Source: Glandiceps talaboti (lineage: Eukaryota; Hemichordata; Enteropneusta; Spengelidae). From it: 64,000 bases of DNA. Location of the stretch: the NCBI RefSeq assembly GCF_964340395.1, contig NC_135558.1:9466501-9530500 (forward strand), in the 5' to 3' direction. Positions 32,501 through 45,565 of this stretch are shown in pieces; within the stretch, counting starts at the first letter, position 1; each line of letters begins with the position of its first letter. The notes beneath the pieces are model-generated. The model was given only the letters and a program-made list of their open reading frames with translations. It searched no databases and was not told where the DNA came from. A program made the position numbers and the translations under genes.

Positions 32501-35479
32501 GTCCTCTAGTGAGCATATGTAGTGTATGACCTTATCACCGACTGTGTGGGTTGTATGGAACATACAATGATATTATTCCAGTCCTTGAAAATCAAGTCAC
32601 ATGTATTGTAGTCATTTTGAGTTATGGTTGAACATTAACATTCCATTCATAAAATTGTTGTTGTTTTTTCTAATGAATACATCTAGTGAACATAGAAAAG
32701 AATTTGTATAGGAAAGGATGTATTGTTGTGATTTGATACATGCAACTATAAATATGCATAAATGTCAGAAGACTATAGTGAAATACAATATTCAAAAATT
32801 GGTTTATGTAACAGAGCAGGGTAACAAAAGGACAACAGACTTTTTTCAAATGTACTTGTGTCTTCAATTAATTACCCCTCGTACACGCTTTGTGTCAGCT
32901 GGTGACACCCTTTCAATTATCTGGTGTGTTTAACACTGGTTATCCAGCCTTTGGTTTACTATTTTCCTAAAGAAGGGTGCAAACTAAATCTCTTGTTCTT
33001 TAATGTGGTAGATTACATAAGTGGATAATAGCCAGCAGGTTCATTTTAAGCCGGCCACCGACCAGTTTGCCCGACTATTCAGTCAATTGGGTCGGCTATT
33101 CAGCTGCTAAAAATTTACAAATTACATGCAAAATTGGTTTTGTGGTTCCTCTGTTGTGTGATTCGAATCACCCTGTGATCAACTTAGTGTAAACATTTTA
33201 AGTCCCAGAACAGCACTGCAAGTTTATTGATCTCTAAATAAACTAGTTTACAGAGATGTCTCCCTACTAAGACTATAATTAAACCAACAGCCATTCAATA
33301 GCTTATCAATGTTGTATCAACATTTACCAGTACTATTGCTTTTGATTTGTACCTCCTACGTGTATTATATTTTATTAATAACCATATATATGTTACACTT
33401 CCAGCATCTATCAATTTCTTTGATCTCAGAAGAATTTCACTTTAGATTAAGTGTGACTTGTCTGGATTTATATAAATAATAAAAAATTCTATAAATAGTG
33501 CTTGCACCAATATATTTACCATTGACTACTAGTCATACAGCTTGCTTCCTTACTTCAAAAAACTAAATGTTGTTAAGATAAAATGTCCTCTGTCCATAAA
33601 AAGTTAAAAAACTGATCTTTTCGGACTAATCCTTCAAAGAACATAAGTTTCCACTGGTACTAAACTATGGGATGGATATTATGAATCCATATGGACTAGC
33701 TGTTGCACCTTTTATGGTTCCTTTTTCTTTAATTATCCCGGGGTGGTATGATGATGAGGTATCATTTTTAAGGAGGCAATAAATTATAAATGTAGGGAGC
33801 ATGTTGTCAGTTTCTCTACCATATATCATATAAACAAAAGATCTATAAATACTAGCATTAGGGTATCCATGACAGTTCTCTTGGTTACCTAAGTGTGAAT
33901 GGTAGATACATTGTACATAATCATAGAATAGTCTAAGAATTGTTTATAGTTGCGTGCTTGCTTTAGGGAGTATCATGCACTCTCCCAGTTAGGGAAGACT
34001 GGTCTGTAGCCATTAATTATGCTGGACTATAGTTAGATGGCAGACAAGCAAATATGATACCGGTACTAAGTGACCTTCCCACCATAGCCAAGAATTTATG
34101 TGTGAGGAACCTGAATAAAAGTATTAATGTATATACAAGCTATAGGAGTGAAAGCCACCTCATCAGTTACATGTACATGTATGTAAGCAATCCAGGTTAT
34201 TTATTTGTTCAAAAGTGTATATTTTGTGAGATTTTTATTTAATTTTTATTCCAATTTACATTTAAAAAAAAAAAAAATTTCAAGCCACTGTGTATGTTTT
34301 AATAGCTATCACCTTGACAAGGTAGACAGTCCATGTACATAAAGTGTTTTGACTTGGGTTTGCTCCTAAATTTGAAGTTTTAGTGGCAGGGCTCACAATT
34401 AGATCAATAGAGTACTAATCATTTTACTGTACATGTACAATGTATGTATAGATTCTACGAACTTTATGAGATGGCTTAGTCAGCAAATAAAAGTTGTGAT
34501 AACATCCAACAACAGTTGAGTATGATGGCTGAATTCCTTGCATTTAATATAGCATGAACGTATTGGTGGTGTGAGTCTTAAATTTATAAGGTGGTAGCTA
34601 GTCTGTTAGAATAACAGAAATCAATATAATCTAGTTACTATATATACAGTCATTTTACTCTATGATCCCTTTCTCCATGTATAATCAACTGGACAAATTC
34701 TACCAAAAATCTAGTTAAAAATCTGCTGGGGAAAGGCTGAACAGCGCATGTCAGTAATAATCCATCACACACTGACAGACGGTTGTAATATTGGTTACTT
34801 TCTCCAGTTTACTATAAACTCAACCTCCAGTTTGAAAGTAAGTGTCCTGAGAAACACAACAATGTCATCACATTTATATCAGAATTTGTTCAATTGACTA
34901 GATGGTGGAGAGAGAGACTAAGAAAATCACTACTGTCACATACAGTTTAATACTAGACTAAAACTCAATAGAAAACTAGCTGTGGCTGCACTAATTAGCT
35001 CAACCTGTACTATCAAGCCTACATGTTATGCTTCAATTCAAGCCCTGCCAGTGCAGTGTGTATTGTGTAATCAATATTTTGTGGCCTTTGCCGTTTTTAC
35101 CTCAGGGTTTATGCGTGTAATAATGTAGCCTGTCTGTTACATCAAAGTACACACACAGTCATCTGAATGCATTTTTGACATAAATGACTTTGACCCAACC
35201 AAGTCACAAGTGAACTCCGTGATAATTAAAACATGTTCAATAAAATTATGAAATCTCATCTTTGCAAACGTTCAGTCTATGTATAATATCATATTCTAAC
35301 ATTCCGACACTTCTTAATTTGTCTCTGGAATTCCAAAACTTGATAACCAACACAGTTGTATTTAGCCTATACACACTGTCTTTACATTAGTATAATCTGT
35401 TAAAGGTCATTCAACTTCTGGTATGTATAACAAGACAGTACAAAAACAGCTTGTACAATGTCTTAGCCTGTCCAAGTAT
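32501..35479. other. KCNT intron, no discrete feature
   Basis: About 3 kb of AT-rich sequence with occasional TACATGTA octamers. Nothing coding or element-like was recognised. Confidence 0.4.
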
Positions 35480-35592
35480 GCTGTCGAGATACATCTGAGA
35501 TACATCATTAGCTGGTCATACCTCCTAGCCCTCTTCTTGTATACTAGGACTTGGAGGTATGACCAGCTATAAACGATGTATCTTGACATGCA
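35480..35592. mobile_element. Short fold-back element
   Basis: GCTGTCGAGATACAT and GATACATC-TAGCTGGTCATACCTCC pair with GGAGGTATGACCAGCTA and GATGTATCTTGACATGCAGC. The total is about 113 bp. Confidence 0.7.
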
Positions 35593-35699
35593 GCGCAATG
35601 AACAGTCTAACAATGTCTTTGGTTTCCAATCATTAATATCTAAACCTTTGCCTACCAACCAACCAACGTACATCATGCGTCACAACGGTGATGTAAATG

Positions 35700-35945
35700 T
35701 AACAAAAAGCATTGTAACCATGGTGATGGAAAATAAAAATTAAACCGTAAAATATTTTAAAGCCTTACCAACCAACTTCCGAGCTATAATGTAACAAAAG
35801 GCATTGGGTTTGTAACCATGGTGATGAAAAGATACAAAATTAAACGATAATATGAAGACCTACAGGGCTACAAACCAACATCACTATGATGTATTAAACA
35901 AAAGGAAATACTGATAGGCAGGTAACCATGGTGACGAAAATGACC
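35700..35945. repeat. Three ~100-bp repeats each carrying an X-box-like GTAACCATGGTGA
   Basis: GTAACCATGGTGAnG occurs at 35714, 35812 and 35922 (98 and 110 bp apart). Each is preceded by an AACAAAA-GG-A block and followed by GAAAA and AAATTAAAC-type sequence. The motif matches one half of the RFX consensus well and the second half with one change. Confidence 0.65.
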
Positions 35946-35984
35946 AAATCACACCAAAAAATTATGAGTCATTAAGTTTTGTCC

Positions 35985-36232
35985 ATAGATACGTTGTATA
36001 AATGTATACGTAACTACCGGTAGGTACGTAGTTGTTTATGTTGACTATACGTTGTATACGTAACTACCAGTACATGTAGGTACATAGTTACGTCTATGTT
36101 GACTATACGTTGTATACGTAACTACCAGTACATGTAGATACATAGTTACGTCTATGTTGACTATACGTTGTATACGTAACTACCAGTACATGTAGGTACA
36201 TAGTTACGTCTATGTTGACTACGTCATGTACA
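35985..36232. repeat. 58-bp tandem repeat, about 4 copies
   Basis: TTGACTATACGTTGTATACG starts at 36041, 36099 and 36157, with a shortened unit from 36215 and a diverged one before 36041. The period is exactly 58 bp and the copies are nearly identical, so the array is young. Confidence 0.93.
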
Positions 36233-37842
36233 TGTACACATATGTAGTGAACATATAATTGCGTTCCTTCACTCTTCATTGGGTTCAAATAAAGCAATAT
36301 CCAGAATACCAATTTTCAGTTGCTCAGTTCCAATATCACAGCTTCTGTATTTCAACTCTATTCCCCCCCCCCCCCCCCCCGTAATTTAGTCATATAAATA
36401 CATTACCCTTCAGTTCCATGACTTACAATACATTTATTTATTTAGTAAATATAATAAATGCGAATGGAAATATCAAAGATATATCACAAAGATGACAAAG
36501 TTAAAAAAATAAACATAACTGCTAAAATAAAATAACTAACATCAAAGCAAAAATGTAGAAACAGATTTCTTTCAAAAACGTGGTGACCTGACATGAGTTC
36601 ATGCCTATAACAGAGAATGTGTTTTGCACAGTAATCAAATTCAAGGCGTTCAATTTAGAAATTGATGAGATAGCAGCATGACTTTTTAATCCTTCGGGCT
36701 GTCTGAGTTGATAAATGCACGGTGTGAATGTTTTCTAGCCGACGGTTGATCGAGTCACTGCTAGAGTTTAAAGCCGTGAAGATATCTCACCATCCATCCA
36801 CCATTACATATATTACAACACTAGTATCTTTATCACACATTTGAAGACATCTGATTTTCCCTCCAGCTGCTTTTTTCATCAAAGTCATATATATTATTAA
36901 CACTGTCTATTGTTGTACAAGCATCAGTGTCACTATCAAATTTTCTGTTTACTGAGATGAAATAAATTATTGATTTTTATTACCTTTATATTAAAGGGAG
37001 TATTAAAACTACACTTCAGAAATAAAATTCATGATATTGAGATAAAGTATAAATCATTTGACCTTTGACCCCAAAATAGTCATTCTAATATCAACTCACC
37101 ACTTGCAATTTAACACAGTTGTTTTGCAGATTTTGTATCTGTTGAAAACCACATTTTAAGAATGTATTTAAGCCTCAAGCCTGTATTTGGAAATGTTTGA
37201 TACAAAATAAGAACTAAAGTTTGAAAAAAGACAAATTTCCAGACAACCTTTGGGGCCTTATAATCACAACTGCTAACTGTAGTCTACTCAAGTTGTACAT
37301 AAATCAAATGCACTAAAGCCATTGGCATCTTATTTTGGATTAATTTTTACTTCAAAAAAAAAGAAGATTTCACTCAGTTTTTGATGGTTTGATCCGATAA
37401 TTGCATGAGGACCATAAAAGTATGATCTTACAATTTATCTGCCTGATATTGAAATGTTTTGCATTAAATTCCTATTAACAAGATGAATGTATTTTTGCCA
37501 GGAGCTTGTTTGGCTTGTTCAAATATGGCTGTCTACTATAAATGATGAAAAATGAAATTCCATTGGTAACCTAGAGAGTATTTCTAGTGTAAACACATTA
37601 ACACTTTGATATATAAGATCGGTTACATTGCTATGATTTCATAGTTTGTAAGGGTGATCCAATTTATTTCATTGTTTCTCAGCTGAATATGTTAGAAATG
37701 ATGGGTTGGTCACATTGACAGTTAAAAAAGTAACTGTACATGTTGGTGATGGTTTTATGTCATAATCTGTTTTAACAATGTAGTGTTGTAGAAATGACAG
37801 TTAAAGTCAGAAGGAAAGTGAACAAATTCAGAGAAAAACAAT
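36233..37842. other. KCNT intron, no discrete feature
   Basis: AT-rich, with a poly-C run at about 36363-36380. Nothing else seen. Confidence 0.4.
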
Positions 37843-38320
37843 ACTTTAAACTGAGATATAACATTTGGTGTCAATATCATGTTTTGGGGGACTACCTGAG
37901 TCAAGTTCGTGGGACTACCAAAATAAAAACCTGGTAGCCCAGTCGTGCCTTTCAGAGATAACGTGACAATAGTTTGAACTGAGATATAGCGATTTGATGT
38001 CAACATCATGTTTTGGGGACTACGGTACCCGGAGTCAAGTTTGTGGGACTACCAAATGGTAGCCCAGTTGTGCCTTTCAGAGATAAACAATAGTTTGAAC
38101 TGAGATATAGCATTTGGTGTCAACATCATGTTTTGGGGGACTACCCAGAGTCAAGTTCGTGGGACTACCAAAAATAAAAACTGGTAGCCCAGTCGTGTCT
38201 TTCAGAAATAAACAATAGTTTGAACTGAGATATAGCATTTGGTGTCAACATCATGTTTTTGGGAGACTACCAATCAGACAAGTTCTTGGGACTACCAAAA
38301 TTAAAAACTGGTAGTCCAGT
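37843..38320. repeat. ~120-128 bp tandem repeat, about 4 copies
   Basis: CTGAGATATA recurs at 37851, 37979, 38099 and 38225. Each unit holds CATCATGTTTTGGGG-ACTAC, GTCAAGTTCGTGGGACTACC and TGGTAGCCCAGT. Within each unit, CTACCA and TGGTAG can pair across an A-rich loop. Confidence 0.88.
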
Positions 38321-39055
38321 CAAAACCACCAGGGAAAAAAGTTAATTTCAAGTTATCAGTGATGCCGTTTTCTCTGATCTGGCCATAGAGGATGCGACGA
38401 GATTTTTAAAATAATTTTGCCCGATATAAGAATTATTGGGTCACGTTTGTGAAACATAGAAATAAAAAAGGCCACCCTTATCATGGAAATTGCAACTGAT
38501 ATGTAATTCCTAACTTGGAATGTGGATATCATTACACAAGTGTTTTCTGTCATAACTCATATGACAAATTACTGAATGTGATAATACCCTAAAGGCAAAC
38601 ATGGCTTGGATGTAATATGTGAAGTGTGTGAAGTATTTGCCTAGTCATCTGTAGTTAGTGTCAAATCTGGTTATAAATGCTATTTCATGAGCCTCCGCTG
38701 GACTGAGATTAAAAAACATTAGTGAACATAGAACCCTGGCAACAGTGGGAAAAATATGTAATTTACGACATTGCAATGTGTCTACCAGTAGCCATATTCA
38801 CATTATATATGTATGTACATGTTATTATATATACCTGGTATTTTTTAAATATCTTAACCTTAGATTATTTGTGATTTATACATTTTTGTATTAGGGTAAT
38901 ATAATTGAAAAATAGATAAAATGTAGTTGGGATATCAAACTGCTGTGCAAGTTAGGCCTTGAATATTCATTGTATTATAATATTATCAGTAAAAGTACAT
39001 TGTAGCTAAAATCTGCTACGTTTAAAAACCCTTTCAAAATTATGCCAGATTCAAA
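38321..39055. other. KCNT intron, no discrete feature
   Basis: AT-rich sequence; nothing recognised. Confidence 0.4.
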
Positions 39056-39365
39056 GTATGGCAATCTATGCAAGTTTTACTTTTACCAGATGTCCCTCCT
39101 CTAATACCAAAGTCACCCCCCCCCCCCCAAAAAAAAAAAATAAATAGTGGTACAGATGTGGAAATCTATGCAAGTTTTACCAGACTTCCCTCCTCTGTTA
39201 CCAAGGTTACCCACCTAATTTATATGGTACAAGATATGGAAATCTGTCACATTTTAATCCCCCATCTGTTTAATACCAGGATTTGCCATCATGATAATGG
39301 TACAATGTATAATGGAAATCTATGCAAATTTTACACCCATCCCCTACCTCCCCAATATTAGGGTT
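39056..39365. repeat. Degenerate ~80-90 bp tandem repeat
   Basis: Units share GGAAATCTATGCAAGTTTTA, CCAGA-TTCCCTCCTCTGTTA and CCAAGGTTACCC. A single related unit lies at about 50890-50985 and an inverted one at about 56875-57000. One unit carries a poly-C/poly-A run. Confidence 0.65.
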
Positions 39366-39698
39366 CTCGAAAACAAAAAAATTGATGTACAAAACTATAT
39401 ACCAATCTTTTCATGGACAGTGTAATGTATGGTACAATTGGTAGTACATGTATATAGAGACACTACCACCATCTGTAGATAATACTGACATACATAATGT
39501 ACATGTACATACACACATATATATGTAAACTTAAGAATCAGATGCAAATATTTGAAACCCAATACATCTAACGATAATATGATAATTTATTGCATTTGTA
39601 GAAAGCCTAGCACATTTCTATTAGTTTGGTAGCAATATACATTACAATGAAACAAAATAAAAGGAATGTTGTTGGGTGAGGCATAAACAAGTGTATAA

Positions 39699-39755
<57 letters not shown>

Positions 39756-42514
39756 TAATCATAATAGTATTATATAATTATTTAAATTTTATATAATAGT
39801 ATCATGTAGATTTTGTATGGTAATCTTTATGTTGCATTTCATAATTTAAAAGCTGTTTGGATAAAGTGACCAGCATTTTTAATTACTCGGGTATTACTTA
39901 TTAGAGGAATATTAATTTGATGGAAATTATGTATATATGATGTAGATATTAAACTGATAATCTGTGTGTTAATTGTCGTTTATTCTGACTTCAAAACAGC
40001 AGCATTTATCCAGATATAGGTACAGTTATGCTGAGAATGTGGTTGTGTGGTCTTTGTATGTTACATGTACATGTATGTCAACCCAGTCAATGACACCTGC
40101 TGTATGTATATGTATTTATTCAGTAAAGTAAACTAAACATATATTGTTCCCTCACTCCACAACAACAATAGTGGGTTGTTAACAATACTCTGGAGCCAAA
40201 TCCGTAAGGGACTATACATGATCATATATACTTAAATTGGAAACCACAAAATCTGACCTCAATGTTTAGTGGGTGAAGCTTACAAGTTAGTTCAGGACAG
40301 TGTTTATGTTTGCCCCTTGCTAATTCTTATTCAAGTGTGTCCAAATACATTTATTAAAGTGGATTTGCATATTTTTAACAGTCACCTTAGCCTATTCAGC
40401 GACCATTATATATTAATAGGGTGGTTAAATACATGTATGCAAGTAAAATCTACCTGAGTTTCTGAGTGATTTTACTTGGTTCCCTTCCAAAATTATGGTA
40501 CGATATCTTGGAAACTTGTTTTAAAGTTTAAATATTTTACATCTTTCTATTACTAGGGTCCTAACCTCAACAAAAACATTGACAGTAGTCATCTATCATG
40601 TAGTACATGTATGTATTTAGCAGTGACTTATTAAATATAATAGTCAATGACAGCAAGTAGTCTAACATAGATTTAGAAATGCAATATTTCATTGTTATGA
40701 ATTTTATTATTAAATTTAAAGGAAATGCATTTGTCGAAATTAAAAATACCAAAAATATTAAGTTACTAGTATTACTTTTTGACTCTGTTAGTAGAAATCT
40801 TGATTTTGTGGCTATGAATCTAGGGACCATGAATATTTATTGCAGCATACAAGTCATGTATTATTTTTCATTGATATGTTTAAGTACATGATGTATGTAT
40901 CATATGAGTACAATTCTGGTTGCAAAAAGGTGGTTAATGGAGATCATACTCACACCTTGTATAAGGTAAACACTACTTGTGAATGCGCAGTAACATCCAA
41001 GAGTGCAAAAGTTACAAGAAAAACTGCAGGCCCTAAAGATAAAATGATCAAATGACCGACATTTTGTGTGGAAATCTTTAACAAGATGAAGGCAAGATAA
41101 TCGTAAGGCATAGTCTGCTCTGTGAAAAATTGTGTACAAGTGAATAATACACCACAAAAACTCAATAATATGTAGGCATATCTGTGTTTGTTTTCATGGA
41201 TGTGTAGAATTTTGAATAAATTAAAAAAAACCTCCATCTCATTATTTATATGTGGAGTCAATCAGCTAAAATGCCTGCAAAATAATTTTCTTTACTACCT
41301 TGATATTGACACCTACCAATACAGTGCCATTAATAATTAAGTGCTAATCAAATAAGTGCATATAAAATTGTAATTTATTGATCAATTAGCCAATTAATTT
41401 ATCAAGTCAAGTGGATAGGGTTGAATAAAACAGTTATGTGGTGATGTAATTTTGCAGCTGACTGGTTATCAGCACACATGTATATATACTGTCTGCATTT
41501 CATATCTAAGATACAATTGATTGTGCATTGTACATATTTTCAGGAAGAGTGATGTCTTATTAGTTAGCCGGAAATGTCAGTTTTACACTGGGGAATTCAT
41601 AGTATGTACAATTATGTTTGTAAGCGAGACAACCAAAAAATGTAACGCAAAATAGTTTTTTGATTAACATAATTAGATTTTATAGTTCTCATAATGATTT
41701 TTGTACAATTAAATATTTCAAACAAGAAATTTCGAGTTTTATTACCTATATTAGGTTGTCATTGGGTGTGATAATACTTTTAGTCGATGGTGTAATATAG
41801 CACAATACAATGATGTAATATATTATTGCTGTGTGCTCTTTTTTAAATGAGTCATACAAGAAATTACATGTACATAGAAACATGCATGTATGTACTGATC
41901 AGATCATCATCAAGCTAGTATACTTTTAAAAAATTATTTTAAAATTATTTTTATATATTATTTTGATATATTTTGGTTGATTTTACATACATGGTGTATA
42001 TATTTATACTATACACGTGTTTTGTACTTCATACATGTATATGTAAACATAACATGTATGTATGTACATGTAAATACATTGTATGTCTCTGTCCATCTGT
42101 GTCTGCCTGTTTGTATCCATCTGTTTGGCTGGCTGCCTGCCTACTAGTTAGTGTCTGTCCGTCTGTCTGTCTGTCTGTCTGTCCATCTGTCTGCTTAGCA
42201 AGGTTTCTAAAGTCATCATGGATGAAACCACATTGTATCAGGATAGATTGCCTTTGAGACAATTAATCATTTGATTATGCTTTTATTGAACTCCTGCAAT
42301 TCTGGATCAGTGTTATACATGTATATATATACTAGCATCAGTCGTCTTGTGCCAACCATTTAGGCTGGTATTCTTTGTTTGATACTAGGAGAGCTGCTCA
42401 GCACTGGTTGATATGCACTCTCTACTTGTAAATGTACCTCAGTTGATAAGCCATTGAATCCAAGGCTGAAGCTGCTGCAAAAAAATTAATACTACTAAAA
42501 ACTACACAGAAATG
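39366..42514. other. KCNT intron with microsatellites only
   Basis: Contains (CA)n then (TA)n at 39699-39752 and a GTCT/CTGT run at about 42155-42190. A number of TACATGTA palindromes are scattered through it. No exon supported. Confidence 0.5.
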
Positions 42515-43870
42515 AAAAATATTAGACACCATGTACAGTGTACATTTTGTAGGTAAAACATAACAAGGTAGTAATTCCACAATTGTGCATTTTCATCGAC
42601 AATGAAAATGTATGTGGTATGAAAGTAATGGTACATGTATATGATGTCTGTTTACAATTTGTAAATGACAGCTGTGCGATAAAAATACTCAACACAAGCA
42701 GATTATAGTATTTAAGATCATATGTAAACTGAAAAAATGAATACATAATTATAGTCCATGGAAACATGGTGTTATTTAAAGCTTTATGTCAGTCTTGCTA
42801 AGGTGAAATTAACCCCAAATAAGCAATTTCTGTAATATATTGAAATATTTATATTAATTACATCGAAATAAACATATAAATGAAATGTATAGAAATGTAG
42901 AAATCTGTCAATTTGATATGTGATCAGAATTATTAAACAAGGCGTGACAGAAATTAGACCAAAAAAACTAATTTTGGGGATATATTGAACATTTTACATT
43001 TGTTGATGGAAAGTTATGAGTTGATGACAACAGAAAATTAATGAAAATTGAATGAACATGACAATATAATCTACATATCTTATAAGAGCCATATACATGT
43101 TCCAGTGATAATGGTGTTCTGACAACAATTACCCCCCCCCCCCCCCCCCCAGCTAATTTCTGGAATATAGAAGCATTTGTAGTCACTGTCGATATATACT
43201 GAAAATGACCTAAGGTAGGAAACAAATAAATATCAATTCAAGCTTTGACCTTTGTGATCAGTGCCACCTGAAGAGGTGTTGAAACAGAAATTACTAAAAA
43301 ACTAAATCTTGCTAAAATATAATTATGAAAATATCTATAAAATTTAATAATGTAAACTGAAAATGAATACATAATTATCATCAATTGAAAAGCTATCTGA
43401 TTTAAGCTATCTGATCAATGTTACGATGTTATGACAAATTACCACCCCCACCCCACTTCTTTGAACATTAGATATCAATAATACTTTGTCTGGTGAAATT
43501 ACTCCACCACTCCAATTATTTGAATATTACATATCAAAAATATCTAATAATAATTTAATAATAATGTCAAATGAAATTTCTTCCACCACCCTAATTCTTC
43601 GAACACTAGATATAAAAAAAAGTTTGTCAAATGAAAATGAATATATAGTTAAAGTCGATAGAAAAGTGGATGAATGTAATTTAAATCGATCTGATCAGGT
43701 GTCGTGACAGAAACAAACCAAATATATGAAATAGTAATACTTTTGTATGTCAACAAAAATTGAATACACAGTTATAGTCCATGGAAAAATGGATGAATGT
43801 GATCAGGTGTCGTGGTTGAAATTACCAAAAAGTAAAAAGACATTAATTGTACAAATATATCAAAATATTA
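42515..43870. repeat. Degenerate satellite-like array
   Basis: Repeated blocks include TGAAAATGAATACATAATTA, TAGTCCATGGAAA, GATCAGGTGTCGTGACAGAA and AAATTACC. They recur at irregular 100-230 bp intervals with a poly-C run near 43133-43150. Confidence 0.6.
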
Positions 43871-44915
43871 ATATGTGATGATGCATTGTAAACTGTACTT
43901 TTAATCAGCCCATCCATCTTTTATATATTGCAAATCTCCAATGAAAAAGTTACATTTCCAAAAATACAATAAAATACCATCATCAGTATTATCATTATTG
44001 TTATCTATTACGGTGCCTGGATGAATACTGATTGATGCTAGATATCTGTTGATATATCAGAAGACTACTAGTAGGATAATATGACCAGGATACAGTGTAT
44101 ATAAATACACATGTTGCAGACCTGATACACAATTATATGCTTCTTTTTTTTTCACTTTAACTGTAATCATTTTTGGCTGAAAAAAGTAAGGCTATCTATT
44201 TTAAATCTGAAAAGAAGGTGTCCAGATTGACCCTTTGTATGTATTTCTTTTTATTTCCACCATTTTTTTTTGTTCTTTTCTGTACACAATTACATTATTT
44301 GTGTTTTGCTGGTGTCCTTTATCTGAACAATCAACCATCTATGTATCGTTTGGAATCATTCAAGGATTTTTCAACTATTACAACTCTGATGTTGATGGGT
44401 ACAAGTGATATACATTGCACAGTCTATAATATTATCATCTTGTCTAGGGTTACACCGTACTTTCATGTGTGATGAAAAGTGACATTTACATGACTTGTAT
44501 ATACTCCAATTATTATTGAATTCAAGTGTCTACCATCTGGTGCAGTTCTCATTATAAATATTATGACTAGAAACATTTTTGGTTTTCAATAAATTCTCTC
44601 ACTTGGGAGAAGGAACATGTACATGTAGGTGACATCACCGGGTGGAACCAGTGTGGTCTCTTAATTAATGAAAGGCAATAGGTTCGTTGTGGGTTAAAAA
44701 TTAAATGATAAAATAATTGGGGTTCCTTTGAGTCACCACACTGTGTCAGTGGCACATCAAATTGTGCTTAGAGCACTCTGGGTGGAGCCCACTACCATGA
44801 AGGTCTTGGAAGAACTTATATTGTCATATGCTTATTTCAAATTACACTTCGAATCAGCAGAGTTTTATAAATTTGTGTCAATGTCAACTTTTTCTAAAGC
44901 ATGATTAAAACGGAC

Positions 44916-44918
<3 letters not shown>
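43871..44918. other. KCNT intron, no discrete feature
   Basis: AT-rich; nothing coding or element-like recognised. A GAGTCACCACAC block near 44717 weakly resembles ones near 27142 and 62285. Confidence 0.4.

Positions 44919-44982
<64 letters not shown>
44919..44982. repeat. (AG)n microsatellite
   Basis: About 32 perfect AG units. Confidence 0.97.
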
Positions 44983-44984
<2 letters not shown>

Positions 44985-45304
44985 ATATCTGCAGTCACAA
45001 AGGTACATGTATAATGTACAACATATACGGTATCCTGTGTACAATGTAGTGTCACTGTGAATATGTGTAATATTATGTTTCAGTTATTAATTTTTATACT
45101 GTTGACACTTTCTGTTGCCCAGTGGATCAAACATATCAGTTTCATTCTGTTGACCAGTCTGCGTCTGCTATTGAGATAATGCTAGACAGTCAAATATAAA
45201 ATATTGATGGGAAATGAATTTTCATAGATGCAAATATCATAATACCCCGATAATGTTAGTCTGTCAAGCTAGACTTTGCATTGACATTTTTCCACTGTGC
45301 TCCA

Positions 45305-45565
45305 CTAAATCTTAGCTGTGTTGATCAAACCTTGCACAAAGGTGAAATAACCCCATTACTTTTATTGAGCAGCTATTTTTGAACAAACTTGTCACAAAGA
45401 TGATATGTGATTCTCAATATTTGCAGTATTGTCTGCTTTTTAATCAAACTTGGTACAAATGTGAGATATCATTCCCAATACCATATAATTGTGGTTTTAC
45501 CGTTACTGCATTTTGATCAAACCTTGCACAAAAATAAGATAACCCAAGCATAATAATTGGGTTCA
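45305..45565. repeat. Degenerate ~65-75 bp tandem repeat
   Basis: Units share GATCAAACCTTGCACAAA, GGTGA-ATAAC and a T-rich part. About four copies. Confidence 0.6.

Noticed and set aside
36363-36380. Poly-C and poly-G runs (also near 13565, 19165, 27650, 32186 and 43133)
   Set aside because: Considered as G-quadruplex elements, but they are plain homopolymers scattered in introns and repeats with no consistent position relative to genes.
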